Shown: one piece after another, positions 10,993-24,107 of the stretch
How positions within the stretch are numbered: position 1 is the stretch's first letter
How the letters are laid out: each line of letters begins with the position of its first letter
From: Phoronis australis
Lineage: Eukaryota > Phoronida > Phoronidae
Direction of reading: 5' to 3'
Length of the DNA stretch: 64,000 bases
NCBI GenBank assembly: GCA_002633005.1
Contig: NMRA01000095.1
Location: 963,054-1,027,053, forward strand
Program-made: the position numbers and the translations under genes
Notes under the pieces: generated by a model
Seen by the model: the letters and a program-made list of their open reading frames with translations, nothing else
Told to the model about the DNA's origin: nothing
Databases searched by the model: none

Positions 10993-13862
10993 GTACGTAA
11001 TTGTCAACTTGAATTGATTCAAAACAACAATCACTAACTAAAACCATATTTGTAATGATCGTGAAACTTGATAGCTAACACTGAGGAGGTGATAATGCGG
11101 GAGAAATGTGGTGATGATGATAAAGTCGAAATATCGTGACTGGTGGTGTCCGCAATAGTAGAGGTAGTGGTGGAGCGTTGATAGTGAAATGATTTGTGGT
11201 AGCGAGGCTGGTGGTAGCCGTCCTTGTGGAGACGTTCGGGATGGAGTTGAGAATGGTTGTGCTTGGAATGGTGGTGGACTGTCATAAAGATAGTGAGAAT
11301 TACAGTTGTAGGAGTAAACGTGGTGGTTATAGATAAAGTTGTGTTGGTGAGGCACGCAGAGAGGATGGTGGCTTTTGTGGCGGTTGTGTTAGTGAGGGTC
11401 ATAGGGAGGGTGCTGGTTGTCAGGGCGGTGGTTTTTGTGAAGGTTGTAGTGAGAGGGGTGATTGTAGAGTAGAGGTGGTGAATGTTATTGTGTAGATGAG
11501 AGCCGTAGCAAGAGTCAGTGGTTGTCGTGACGGTAGCGATGATAAGTGGTGGTTTTGAGGTAGGAGGATAACGAGAGGTTTTAGAAATATTGCCCTCGAT
11601 GTTAATATTACGTGTAGTAGCAGTAATCGCAGATTATGCATTGGTTGTAGAACACTGATGCAGTCGTAAATCACTGATGGACCAGTAGATGTTGTGGTGT
11701 GGCCGAATGCAGTAACACGCACTCGAGCCGAACATTATTATAAGGTCTGCAATGATTTGAACTTGCATGACTGCGCTCCACAAAAACAATTGAGAAGAAT
11801 GGCAGTACGGTGTCATACAATGTTGCACGACCACTGATATTTCTGTTGGATAAATCACATAACTTTAAACTCGGACTAACTCGTGTGATATTGGTGCTGC
11901 CCCTGCGTCAGTTGTCACTATTCGCGCTTTGATCAATCACATGCTATAGAAAGCATTCGCTTAGAAAACGAATCGTCAATACACCAAAGCAGTCAGAAAC
12001 AACCATGTCTAATGAAATCAGCAAAACGAACCGGAGCATCAATGACTGTATAGTAAATATGTGTATGATAAAAAACCGGACGATCGCCGCACAAATAAAA
12101 AGTTCATGTTCAATCAACGTTTCGTCTATTCATTACAAAGTACAGCAAGTGCCAACATACATAAAGTGAAGCGAGAGATACAGGTAATACAGTGTATAGT
12201 CAGTAGCTGGTCATCACCATCGGGCATACTATCTCACATGGAGCTGTTATCAAGCTCGGTATCTGTCCATATTTCTATAATAACTCAAAAGCGTGCAACA
12301 ATGATCAGGAACCTCTGTTTTTCACTAATATTTAGCTGATTCTAATCATATCAAACATGTGTACTCTAGGTTCATTGTGAAGTCCTGGCGCATTATAACA
12401 ACACTGGTGGCATTTCGGACACTGTCCGCAGCGGAGATTTTTGGGCTGGTATAAAGGTAAGGTAACACGACACCACGTATTTCTTACCGTTGACTGCTCT
12501 CCTTATTCGTACTGTAGCTCTCATAACTTTCTGTTTAGAATCTTATCACTTATATCATCTCTAAAGACTCATCATTTGGGAATCTTATCAGTTAGATTAT
12601 CTCCCAAGACAATCGCTCATTCTTAAAAACATTTCTAATCAATATTCATTTGTCTTTTTGAATTTAATTTATTGCATTATATTACATTAATTTTGATATG
12701 CAAGAATGAAGATATCGCAAACAATAATAATGAAAAATGATAATAGACAATAGTGATGATCATCATCATGATCACAGTGATGATTCAAAATCACAGAATT
12801 GTACTTAAAATAAACACTGAAAAACCAAATTTATTATCATACGCGTAGATGAGTACTACATGACTTATCCAAGATCAATTTTTTTGTTATTTTCAAATCC
12901 TCTGCAAACATTTCACTCACACCTGAAACAAACCCAATCCCTAACAGCTGACTTTAAACCAGCAAAAGATATTCTACTGTAAAACTGAAAGTCTCAGGGA
13001 AAATTGAAACCATTAATTCTATCGGCCTGTTTCTACAAAGCAATCCATAAACAATGGTTATCTTTTCGAAGAACACCAATCACATGCCACAAAAGATATG
13101 ATTACGCATTGCCCGGATGCATCAGGGGTCAAGGTGGTCTAACCATTATACTCGAAATCGAACTGGATAGTATTGATTACATTTCCGTTCATCTTTAAAA
13201 CGACCTGAAGATTGTTTTGAATAACTTCAAAATATTTGTTGTGCAACCATGGGGAAGAAGAAGAGACTAAACATATAATCTAATGATATTTTATTGCTAG
13301 ATTCGTTTTGCTTTTGGACTGAGGGCCTCTAGAATATGGATTGGTAGGGCCCAGCAAACCCTTATCCGACATTTGCTCTACTACAAGAGGCACGCATCCA
13401 TAGAAAATATTCTCACTCACTCTGATGTGTCTGTCTGTCTGCGTGTGGCGCACAACTCGTCTTTAATTGTTTTGAATAACAATAAGCGAATAAGTTGCTT
13501 TTATAGACTGCTTACTAGTTATGACACAGCTTCACAAGTTCGCCTTATGACAATAGTTTACCATGCCTCAAACACTGAAAAGTGTAGACGCACAAAATGA
13601 CTTTAAGGATTTGTTCTTTAGTTACAAGTTTTGTTATTAATTACATGTATGGTTTTGATAGGGATTAGACAGTCAATGCAGGTTTCCCACATTTTTCGAA
13701 TATCACTTTTAGATGTGTCAAACTTTTGAAAATATAACGATGTTCGATTGACAAGTCTAGTTTTTACTTTTGCTACATCATTTGAAGTAGCGTGTCAACG
13801 TCTCATGCAGTGATATATTTAGGAGGGCAATTTTATTTGGTATACCTGTCTTATTTCTTAAG
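10993..13862 (+). other. Gene A intron 5
   Basis: A 2.9-kb intron. Its first 600 bases are G/T-rich low-complexity DNA (annotated separately). The remainder, including a GAT/ATC-rich patch near 12740-12790, holds nothing that I recognise as a gene. Confidence 0.7.
11080..11560. repeat. G/T-rich low-complexity tract
   Basis: An imperfect run dominated by GTGGTG, GTTGTGG and similar words on the + strand. Open frames here on either strand (His/Ser/Thr-rich or Val-rich) are compositional artefacts. It is best described as a degenerated simple repeat inside intron 5. Confidence 0.75.
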
Positions 13863-14291
13863 GTAAAGAATGACACAATCACTATAAAAGAAGGTGAGGA
13901 TGTAAATGTTACGTTCATGGCAACAGTTCCAATGATAGATGTCGGATGTGACCAAAGTGACCACAGCAATCAAAGGTGTCACATAAACTTTGAGCTGAGA
14001 GCGACACCTACAATCGAGGACGGGTTCACAAAAGAACAAGTTTGTGTGAACGGCTTCAAACCAGTTGCAATAACAGCCACAGATTGTAATCAGCCACTTC
14101 AGTTAAGAGATCATGCTGCGTTGGATGATTATGAATGGAGTTCGGAATCTCACGGCACCTTTCACTTTACAATCAAGAGTTCTATCGACAATCAATACGG
14201 AGCTCCAAAAAAACGTATTCTCAAGCTCGGAACACCTACTACTGTAAACAACCATCCTGCCTGGAGCAACTACGTTGTGAAAGATGTCGAG
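13863..14291 (+). CDS. Gene A exon 6: pre-VWD beta-rich region, part 2
   Basis: A 429-nt phase 0-0 exon (acceptor CTTAAG, donor GTAAGT) encoding 143 residues with four cysteines and a possible N-glycosylation site early on. The end YVVKDVE runs directly into VTVLDED of exon 7, just ahead of the NDPHM motif. That gives continuous sequence of the kind found before the VWD domain in VWDE proteins. Confidence 0.82.
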
Positions 14292-17190
14292 GTAAGTTAC
14301 TGTCATCAATTATCTTTTTTGAATAATGATTAAGTAGCGCGCAAATGTGTTATTTAGTGTATGACGTAAACAGAATTATCACCTGTAGGTCCGCTATTTC
14401 GAACTTGAGTGCATCCACAACGTTCCGTAGCAACGGACAACACTGAACACGTCCATCTGAAGACGCTGGTCCGTTGGCTTAAGAAACTATTTAAAACGCT
14501 GTATGCCACCCAACTTCAGCCCATGGCAAACTGGCCGTCTCCTCCATCTCGCTCTTGCTTCTTGGAAATGCTTGCGAAAACCTTTCTCAGCCATTTCATT
14601 GCAATTATGCTGTGTCTTCGTGAATGGGTCGTAATCGATTGGCTGTGGAAAGGTTGTTGTGAACTTGTACTCCATTACCATTCCACAGGATACAGATAAC
14701 AATTTCCCATTCATCCAGTTCCTACTCTGATTCTTGGTGAATGTTTCGAACATTTCCAGGAAGTTGTTTTCATCGTCATATTTCAGACAAGTTTTGTTTT
14801 GTAGAGTTCTAGGTTGGCAGATTTTTCTCAAACTTCTCATGTGTTAGGTATCCTCAAGTGTTGTCTTGTCTCTTTCTGGCTACGTTTTTAGGTCTTATTC
14901 TATTTTCTGATTGCATTATTTATTGCCCGGAAATTCCTCGCTTTCGTTGGATTTGCCACCGTTGCAAACCAAAGTTTGATCGACTGACATGGAATTTACG
15001 TACACCATTTGCTCCAGGCAATGCCTTATGGAAATCAATTGCAAGGTAGCGCCGTGACACCCAACTTTTCAATTTTTACGATATTCTTATGAGCATTTTC
15101 TTAACAGAAAGTGGTAAATATTACATATATCCACGTTGATTATTTTGTTACATCTGAGCTAATTCTTCGACACCTAGCGATAAAAGTACCTTGGAATATA
15201 ATCAATACAGGAGGATCTTTGACTGTTACAAAACCTATTCCGTTAAAACAGTTTTTTAACCTATTACTGATGATAAGCGTCTATAACTGTCCTGATTTGG
15301 AACACACAAAGCTGTATGCAAGCTTCATCAACATTACCTTTTCCTTGAGGGATGCATCTCCTACAAGAGACAGCTGCTGAGCTGGAGTTAAACAAAGATA
15401 TGATGTTGTCTTAGCTGTAACGCCTTGATATTCGGGTTGATCACAATCAAGTTCCATGTTTGGTGGTCCCTTTTGATGAAAAATTGCGGATGTTATGTAA
15501 CTATAAAAGCTGATTTATTGTAAAGTACCATGATTTAAGACATCTAATCTAAAATATTTTTGCGTAAGAATCAACTAATTAAATTTTATGGCCTTATGCA
15601 TCACAGTGCTTTAGGAGAGTACACTACAACTTGTGGTCACAACCCACTTTTATCATGAAAACAAATTCATAACGTAGCTAATAATTTATTAATTTCTTGA
15701 TTAAATTATATGACATGCTAAAGTAAGAAAATGTTTACCGTGCTGATCAAGTTATTCTAGATGATGATTCATTACATATCTTATCATAGTATAATGAGAA
15801 TTTTTTGTCTCGCAATATGATTCTTACAAAAAGAAAAAGACCAGTATCTATTACTTGCCTAATTTTGAACACGTTCAAGAGTAAGTCAAAATAGATAATG
15901 CGATACTAGGTCCAGTTTTCAACTTGAAAGTAGGAAGCTCGGTCAATCAACATCAAGTAATTTTGACAAATTTACAAATGTCTCGGGTGGTCTCGAGTTT
16001 GGTGCGGTCAGTAATTGTTTGTTTGATGCATCTTGTTATCACGTGACATGGCTTCTGGGATGATAATGAATAAGTCCTGTGTGGCATTCTGTTGTCCACA
16101 AATTTGATAACGTCCATTGCTTTTTGTCAGACCGAATGCATTTAGAGTATACCAGTATTACTCATGAGAACTACAGTATGTATAAATACTTGTAGGCAAT
16201 ATTTGATAGCACAGGTTAAAGGTACGTACACTACTAAGAGGTACTTCGGCTACATTTGAATGACATGTCAGATTTATAACTAAATACTTAGAATCTATTG
16301 AGCGATAGTTCTTTTACAAAATCCATTCCAAAAGAATAAATAAAATGCACAACATTCATGTGCATATCTGTCATTTTTGGAACATGTTTAAATACAGGGA
16401 TACGTACACTTCACATACAACTGTAAGCTAATGTATTTGTAGTAAACACCCATTTACCAAGAAATATTTTTAGTTCCATAATACTTTATGACAGCGGGTA
16501 GTACATGTACACTATAAAAAGGGTTACGTACACTACATTTTGTTGGCATTTTTTACCCTTTTGCAAAAACCTTTGGTTTGTTTTGATATTGAATAATTTG
16601 CTGTACTGCCTAGGCTTACATATTCCGCAGAATTTGTTGTTATAGAGTGCTTATTTTACTTTTTAAGCTTCATTACACTAGATTAAATTAAGAAGCACAA
16701 GAATGAGTTCCTGTTGTAGGATGAACCATACCATTTCTCAATAATTAAGCACAACTTCATCTAAGTGATTCTGAAAGTGACTTGAGTTATACCTAAGTTA
16801 CATCAAAGTATTTACTTACTTAATAAAGTGAATTTCTTTTCTATTGTTGCCACGCCACTTAAAAACTGGAATTTTTAAAATGAGCACTCGTACCGTTAAA
16901 ATTCTTGAAATTCAGAACCAAAAATGCATTATTTTCTCAAACATAATCCCATTTTGATAAATATTTTTCATTTTGCACAATTAAATAACCCTTTGCATAT
17001 GAGACCCATTTCGCATTTGGTGAGTGATCAGAATTTTTCTTTTTTGACCGTAACACGTTCGACTCTAGAACATGGACCTTGATTGCGATTTACTCGGTTG
17101 TGTTGTGTTTGTACATTTTTGTCTCCTATTCATCCGATTGAAAAACGAAAAGCTTCCGGATTTTCCTAACGTTTTTTCTCTGAATTGTAG
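14292..17190 (+). other. Gene A intron 6
   Basis: A 2.9-kb intron. Reading frames of 60-117 codons occur on both strands between 14400 and 15380, but none shows a family motif or is supported by flanking splice sites. The rest is very AT-rich. I see nothing else. Confidence 0.6.
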
Positions 17191-17279
17191 GTCACAGTTT
17201 TGGACGAAGACAGTACAACTACAAGAAATCACATGTGTAGCTCAGTTAATGACCCGCACATGATCACATTTGACGGCCA
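17191..17279 (+). CDS. Gene A exon 7: start of VWD domain
   Basis: An 89-nt exon opening after TTGTAG in phase 0 and ending at GTGAGT in phase 2. It encodes VTVLDEDSTTTR, then CSSVNDPHMITFDG, the classic opening of a von Willebrand type D domain. VWD domains are disulphide-rich calcium-binding extracellular modules. Confidence 0.88.
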
Positions 17280-18321
17280 GTGAGTATATGCATTGCTATT
17301 ATTCAGTAGCTATGGAAAAGTGCTCAGTGACCCGTGTCTAGCAATCATGCCTGTTCGTAAGATGGCACTCAAAATTTGTCTCCATTTCGCCTCCCAAGCC
17401 TGTCAGAACTGAGGAAAAACACTTTGTTTCTTTTTCTTAACAAAACCACGGAATGTGAAACATATGCAGATACTGGTCATACATGAAGCTTGCCTACTGT
17501 CGAAAACTTCAAAGTTCCTTTTCTTTTGCTATTTTGACCACACCTGGCCATGCCAATAAGAGTAAAAATACACAAAATTGGCAGCTTCAGCCCAAAACCT
17601 TGACGAAACACTCAGAGATCAATACCTGTCTCGCCGAGAGAAAATCCGTCGAAAACCACGTGCTGTCATTGGAAATTCAAGGCAATATCTCGAACAATCT
17701 CACGAGAGCTTGCTTTATTAGCATTATGCTAGGGTTACTGATCTCGACCCAACTTGGCGGCCTATTTGTGCTGCAACTGCAACGGATAACGCTCGAAATC
17801 GAATCAAGGTGGTCATAAACGTGATGCAAACACCAGACATCGTGTCCCCAAGGTAGCGAATGATCGGCGTTTGTTTTGAGCACGACAAACGCCACGCTTC
17901 CGCGACCTGATCATGGTCTCATTCCGTAGAGAATGTATCTTGGGAGAAAACCAAGTCCTCGCCAGATCTCGAGAAATCACTCGAGTGAAAGTCGACTGTC
18001 TGGCGGGTATACTCGGGAGCTTGCTACCGTGTTCTCAATATGGCGTCCACTGAGATGATTGGTGGTTGAAACCGGACTGCGTGGGTTTAAGCCAACTTCA
18101 ATGCTTACTCTGCAGAGTCTAAAGAACGCGGTGAGAATAAAAACTGAAAAATTTATATTTTACGTCACCAATTAGGCACTGCCTTGCTAGACAAAAACAA
18201 AATTTCAGTAAATCTGAGAGCATGCTTATTTACAAAAAATCATGCATAAACGAGGTTCTCGTGCCACTCCATATTCAACGTTTTTAATCACACTTGCATC
18301 TCTTCCTATCAATCAACGGTT

Positions 18322-18352
<31 letters not shown>

Positions 18353-18397
18353 ATATGTATATGTACATGTAAATGTATATGTATGTATGTATGTATG

Positions 18398-18433
<36 letters not shown>

Positions 18434-18454
18434 ACAGTTTTTTATTTATTGCAG
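17280..18454 (+). other. Gene A intron 7
   Basis: A 1.2-kb intron containing sequence near 17650-17710 that resembles the dispersed repeat at 22663-22764, and a TA/TG/TATG microsatellite that ends 24 bp before the next acceptor. Confidence 0.7.
18321..18430. repeat. TA / TG / TATG compound microsatellite
   Basis: Consecutive (TA)n, (TG)n, TATG and again (TA)n tracts fill this 110-bp stretch. It sits just upstream of the polypyrimidine tract and acceptor of exon 8. Ile/Tyr-rich open frames here are artefacts. Confidence 0.95.
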
Positions 18455-18518
18455 TCGTTATGAAAGTCATCTCCACGGAGAATTTGTTCTTTACAGAAAT
18501 AAAAAATATCCATTTGAG
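18455..18518 (+). CDS. Gene A exon 8: VWD domain continued
   Basis: A 64-nt exon. The split codon with exon 7 gives DGHRYESHLHGEFVLYR, the conserved FDG-to-GEFVLY stretch of VWD domains. It ends in phase 0 at GTGAGT. The exon is too short to show as a stand-alone frame; the exact domain continuity is the evidence. Confidence 0.85.
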
Positions 18519-19578
18519 GTGAGTAGTTTTGTTTATGTTTATATGAACTCTGTTGACCACAAAGGTAGTTTACGTACATACAGTGCATGGCATTTTGGTC
18601 TACCAAAGAGAAATAAATGTGATCCGCTTGTTCTCGAACGTCTTCCAATTTAAAATTGCCGACTTCAACAATAATTATCTAGCTATCATACCGCCACTGA
18701 GTATTGTTGAACAATACAGCCACTTGTTCTTAGGAGGTCGTCCTACGTCATGTATTTTGCTTCCAACTTGCGTCCACTGTATATAGCCACGAGTATATGC
18801 AGCATTACGCCATTTTAAACGTTTTAAACCATACGCACACCTACAACCGGCGGTAAATGTACGGCACGTATTTTCTTCATGTGAGAGTATAAATATTATA
18901 TACATCAAGTCATGAGAAAACAAATGTATACACATCCAAGTACTCGAGGTACACATGACGCCATATCCATTTGGGCACCGTTGTACATGTATACGCAGAC
19001 TTGCTCTGCCAAAAGTGCTGTGTGTATCGGTAGTAATCTTATTTCTTCTGATGACAACAGCGCTTACCCTTTAAAAGCCCAAAATTATCCTTTTGGCACG
19101 TGTGCGCTGGGATGGTCTTTTACGGAAATGATTTTTTCCGCGACTTTCAAGAATTATTCGTCTTGGCTGGATGGCCACCAGCTGTGTGTCAAATTCCAAA
19201 AGTAATAAAGTTACGAAATCAACCCGGCAACTGGAATATGGCTATACCTGTAACCACACAAATATAAAGAGAACAGGATAGAGAAACTAATTCTTTTTAA
19301 GGTTACTTAACACCGTATAAAAATTAAGTCGGCCATATTGTTGAGATTGTGTAATATGTTAAGTGTTTGTGAATAGTCTAACGCCATAATTTTCTCCTTT
19401 AATGCATTCAATGGTCAACACTACAAATTGCTTTTCCCAATTAATCTTCAACATTTGCCACTTTACATGCAATACAAAATTGTTGCTTGCTTAATTCTTT
19501 TTTATATTTGAATATTGTTGTCCCTTGTATTAGGATTGAAGCGTGAAACTCATTTATTCCGCCGTTGTTATTAAACAG
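18519..19578 (+). other. Gene A intron 8
   Basis: A 1.06-kb intron with no recognised element. Confidence 0.7.
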
Positions 19579-19824
19579 GTTCACGGACTCTTCCAAAAAT
19601 GTCATGGCTGGCGGGGGTTTGAGAATACGGCTTGTAACTGCGGTGTTGCCGTGAGGTCCGCGACCGATGTGTTCGTGGTTGAAAATTGCATGAAGAAAGA
19701 GCTCTATCATACAGGTGCAGGTGATCGACTGAAGCGTCGGTTGCGAGTAAGTCAAGAAGGATCTTGCGACTCTTATGGTCGAGGTACGAGACTTATTCGA
19801 AAAGATGGCGGCAGTACAATGGAG
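19579..19824 (+). CDS. Gene A exon 9: VWD domain middle
   Basis: A 246-nt phase 0-0 exon (acceptor AAACAG, donor GTGAGT). The product contains CHGW, the CNCGVAVRS strand and VFVVENC followed by KKELYH, matching the central cysteine pattern of VWD domains in VWDE proteins. A basic stretch KRRLRVS follows. Confidence 0.85.
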
Positions 19825-22205
19825 GTGAGTCAGTCATAACATCCCAAACTCAACTCTTATCTTTTGCCCGTGTGGAAAACTAAAAGACTATAAGCGTTTT
19901 CCATCAACTGCAGGGTCGCTATCACATTCCTGAACTCAGATTTTCAAAAACATTTATGTCATCACACTAGACTTACTACATGTATGTAACAATTAAGTTT
20001 TAGCGGCATTAGAAGGACAAATAGCGTTCTAACTTGTGTGCAATCTGCATGTAGGGATAAGCAAACTAGAAGTGACCAGTTGAGAGACACCATGCCACAT
20101 TGATGGGTAAACACCGCAAAATCATAACGGGTCCCTCGGGGATAAATCGATACCTGGTCCAATCTATTCATTGTCGTCACCACTTTTTGTTAGAGTTTGA
20201 AGGATAGATGGGAAGCGGGGAAAGAGATGGAAGGAGAGGCTGAACTGCGCAACATTAAACAATTGCGAGACAGGGAGTATGAATGTGAACGCGGGGCCCC
20301 TAATCAAATGCTAGTGCCACAATTATCTCAAAGCAAAATCAAAACAGGTGTAATTTCCACTTTTGAGAAGGAAAGCAATTGAGCAGAGTTCTACTTGTTA
20401 AGGCTAGTGTGTTCATTGCCCAGCTGTTGATGCAATTGGACGATTTCAGAATTTATACAGCACTAATCAGCCCCTGTGCCAATTATAATATCAACAATTC
20501 TACCTTTGTTAAATGAATACATTTTGCACAAATTCTGGTTTTGTAAATTTTGCCACAAAGCACTTTAACGAAACCCAAACTGTAAATTCAAGAATAGCTC
20601 AAAATCAAGGAATACCTGGCGCCTTTGTTAGTCTCTGCACTTTTAGAGGCCCGTGTTTTTGTGTGCAAGCTTACGCTTTTAGCAGCACTACGGCACCTAC
20701 ATGTATATTTCTTTGTCATCGCTCACTCACTGGGGTCTCTGTATCCTTGGCCTTGCGCAACTCTTGACGGCGTTCTTAAAGTTGACGTTTCCTTCGCGAC
20801 CAACATGTGGCACTCCTACAGATTTTCGTACCTTCTGACTCGCCATGACTCGAACACGTCTACAGACTCTTTGCTGTTGAGAACGACTTCTACCCTATTT
20901 CAACCTATTGGCAAGATTTTCAGCCCCAGTAAACTCATAGTTTCAAAATGTGTGGCATTAAAATTTTGACTTCATCAAAACAATCCTGGTCATTTTTCAT
21001 CGTTAAAGAATAACCATTGGTGATCATCAGTTTACGGGATCAAAATGTGACACTGCATCGTTCGTTGTAAAACAGCATCGTCCGATGATCTGGGATTGAG
21101 AAATCGGAAAAGTGTTGGAAATAGTAACCTTTATCGAAGTCGAGACGAACGGACAATTGAGAGAACTATATTATAAATTAACGCCTTTATCATTTAGCAA
21201 GTCGAAGCATTGGGAAGTTGAAACATAAATTACTTTTAGACCTTGATTTAAAGCCTGTTTGAGTTGCCCGTTTGGTAAGCCTCACAATTACCATGCAAAT
21301 ACCGTAGGTGAACAAGAAATAAACTAGACTCCATATGTTCGTATGAACATTACTGCCCGTATTTCCCCTGTGCAAATGGAGCGTAGTAAAGGTATCATCT
21401 TTCTCGGAGGGTTTTTGCACAATGGCATTTCAGTTATTTTCAAATTTAGACTATGGCAATTCACCCAGGCTGTTCACTGCTTTGCCCTTTTGTTTAGAAC
21501 ACGGAAGTACTTATCAGCAAGATTTCCAACACAAACAATGATTAACACAACCCCTGGTATCCGTTTTGAAATTCATGTAAAATTTTGCTTTAGTGTAAAT
21601 AGGTACGATTCCTGGTCTTAGAAATACCTGACAGTTCGTCATTTTTTCAAACCCGGGATGATAGGTTTACTTAATTTGCAAAGCATGGTCTTGTAAAATG
21701 TCACTTGTTTTTCTCGAGGTAGTCAGTAACAAGTTTAAACCAATTCTGTAGGCTCAAACGCTCTGATCAAACATAAGTTTCATAGCCTGAGCGATGCTAT
21801 TATATCTGGTAAATGGATATAGATGAATTAAATACACTTGAACCAGATAATCGGTCGACAACTCGTTTTTATGGATTTGAAGTCCTAATTAAGAAATACT
21901 TGAATTCTATATTAAAGAAACTGATTTTGAAAGTTACACTGTTTATAAAATGGATATTTTGGAATAAATACAAAAAACGTGATGATACAATATTTTTTTG
22001 TTGTCATGCCTGTTCTGCTCCCTACTTCGACAGAATTTTTCGACAATGACTCTAAACCTGTTTTGACATTGTACCCCGTGGAGGCTGGAGGCGGTTTGGG
22101 CATGCTATACTCCTTTCTAGTTCATTCTACTTGGTTCTATGGAGTTCTCCGAAATGCTTCATTGACTACAAAACAATCGACATTACTTATATTTTTAATT
22201 TGCAG
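19825..22205 (+). other. Gene A intron 9
   Basis: A 2.4-kb intron. Several open frames of 60-114 codons occur but none has a recognisable motif or coding character. Nothing else was seen. Confidence 0.65.
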
Positions 22206-22459
22206 CTCCATCTCCCGACGGGAACAGTTGTTGAAGTCAAAGGTATCGGAAGGGGATACTTGTCAATATACATTGTCCCATCGAAAGCTGATTTTGGAAA
22301 TACCGAAGGTCTTTGTGGCTCATTTAACAAGATATGCGACGACGATTTTATCCACAACGGGGTCATTTATGATGAGAGCCATCCAGAAGAATGTCAAACT
22401 GAAGCAAGATACCTGTTAAAAGAAAAACATGTCAAGGATAGTTTTACAGCCTTGTGGAG
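22206..22459 (+). CDS. Gene A exon 10: end of VWD domain
   Basis: A 254-nt exon after TTGCAG. It holds LPTGTVVEVKG, then NTEGLCGSFNKICDDDF, the GLCG signature that closes VWD domains. It ends in phase 2 at GTATAC, and the split codon continues as WRVKPENRLF in exon 11. Its last 40 bases and the donor region are the first unit of a local tandem duplication (22420-22628). Confidence 0.87.
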
Positions 22460-22628
22460 GTATACATGTATTAGTTGGTCTATAAACCACACTACGTGGC
22501 TCTGGTAACACTCATCAGTTAAGAAAAACATGTCAAGGTCAGCTATACACCTTTATGGAATTGCGTATGTGTTAGTCGGTCTAGCAACTACATGTACAAT
22601 AGGTGGCGCTGGTAATACTCGCCAGTTG
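22420..22628. repeat. Diverged tandem duplication of the exon 10 / intron 10 border
   Basis: The sequence from 22420 (AAGAAAAACATGTCAAGG) through the donor to about 22520 is repeated with divergence at 22521-22628, and the opening word recurs in shortened form near 22630. In the second copy the base changes remove the exon-like ending. Confidence 0.75.
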
Positions 22629-23600
22629 AAAAACATGTCACGAACAGTTGGGTAACACTAAAAGTCAAGACTTCCCGAGATTACGTGAGATATTGCCGTG
22701 TATTTTAAGTGAAAACACGTGACTTTGACTAGACTTTAGCGAGGTCCTATCGTCGGTCCTAGCGTTACTGAACTAGGTGGGGCTGGTGATACTCAAGAGA
22801 CTTGCCTGGCAACAAGCTGTCCTGTTGTTGTTCTCTGGCCCTTCAATCTTGCAATTTCGATAATTCTAATCCTATTACCAGTGCAATTTACATGGCCACA
22901 TGTTAAAATTCGCCCATTGGCAGCTACAATTTCTTAAGGCCATTGTTACAAAATGTGTGGAGGGAAGTTTAACACTATTTAACACATTCAGGACAAAAAT
23001 GCATGAGCGTGCGTGTGGTGTGCTTGTGTGTATTTTGTGCGTGTGTGTTATTTTAGTCCAGTGTCTGGTGTTTGAAGGTCACTGAAATATTCCAAGATTC
23101 GTCATTGTTACTCTCCTGGCGTTTCTACCTGTTCTCAATTTCAAGCATTGACCGTGAAAACAGTGAAGGAATTTCCACTTCACTCTTTTCACGGTCATTT
23201 TTGCATAATAAATGTAAATCGCATCATAATAATTTGAATACTTCGCGAAAACGAGGGTTACGCAATTGGTAACGTTAAGCCCAACTGCCCTCCAAGGATG
23301 CTGAACCCTGTTTCAGTACTTTGCTTCATCTGCTACTAAATAATATCTACAAACCCTCCAAGATACTGTATAAGCATTACACTGTTAAAACTTCCTCACT
23401 GCGTCTTAAGATGGAAATGTTATTCGAGGTGAGCTGACTGCTGAAGAAAATTCATCTTGTTTCAGTCTTTTATAAGCCTGAAAACGGTATTACAGTATTC
23501 TTTTGTGAGACAGATTTTACAGAGATTGTGCAAATGAGATCTTGTTTGAAAAGGGCTTAGTATTCTTAAATTATCTTCTTATGTCATGTTGTATTTCCAG
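22460..23600 (+). other. Gene A intron 10
   Basis: A 1.1-kb intron beginning inside the tandem duplication. It also contains a dispersed repeat at 22663-22764. The rest shows no feature. Confidence 0.7.
22663..22764 (+). repeat. Dispersed repeat copy 1 (inverted partner at 50166-50265)
   Basis: About 100 bp that matches the reverse complement of 50166-50265 over almost its whole length, including GATTACGTGAGATATTGCCG. A weaker relative lies near 17650-17710. No coding potential; class undetermined. Confidence 0.8.
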
Positions 23601-23880
23601 GGTAAAGCCGGAAAATAGGTTGTTTGGAGGGAAATTTAATCCTGAAAACACTTTCCAAGCGTTTAGAAATCAACAATATTGCACGTGCGATCCAGCAAAT
23701 ACCGGAGGGGATATTGAATGTAGCCCCTTGGAGTACGTCAATCCGTGTGAAAGTTTAGGTGGTGTTGACATCACTGACCGCCACGTTAAAAAATGTCGCA
23801 GAAAAAGAGAAACTAACTTTCACGACTTCGTCGACGACGAAAATTATGAACTTGACGTCGATCCTACTTACAAACCCTCG
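23601..23880 (+). CDS. Gene A exon 11: post-VWD region with furin-type site
   Basis: A 280-nt exon between TTCCAG and GTACGT, in phase 2 to 0. It opens with RVKPENRLFGGKF, the segment that follows VWD in VWDE proteins, then a CTCDP cysteine cluster. Near the end is KKCRRKRETN, containing RRKR, a consensus for furin-like proprotein convertases, followed by an acidic stretch. Cleavage here would separate the VWD half from the EGF half unless held by disulphides; that is inference. Confidence 0.85.
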
Positions 23881-24107
23881 GTACGTAATTCTAGTTGATC
23901 TGTGCAATACACTACTTTGTACTACATAATCAGCTTTACAAACCCATTACAACTTTAATTAACCTTTTTGTTAACAACCGCGTGTTGATTACCGTTTTGG
24001 CGGGAACCCCGAGTTCAGAGTCTAACCCGCTTTACTCAAGTTCCGTGTAGTGACTGCCGTCGCCTTGACATCAGAGCAATTCTATAGCAGACGTCATTTT
24101 ACTTGGA

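Noticed and set aside
11034-11722. His/Thr/Ser-rich frames on the minus strand
   Set aside because: Low-complexity G/T tract translated in reverse; no coding evidence.
14409-15380. Frames of 89-117 codons in intron 6
   Set aside because: No recognisable domain, both strands open, and exons 6 and 7 of gene A join perfectly without them.
18242-18560. Ile/Tyr/Cys-rich frames
   Set aside because: Microsatellite translation products.
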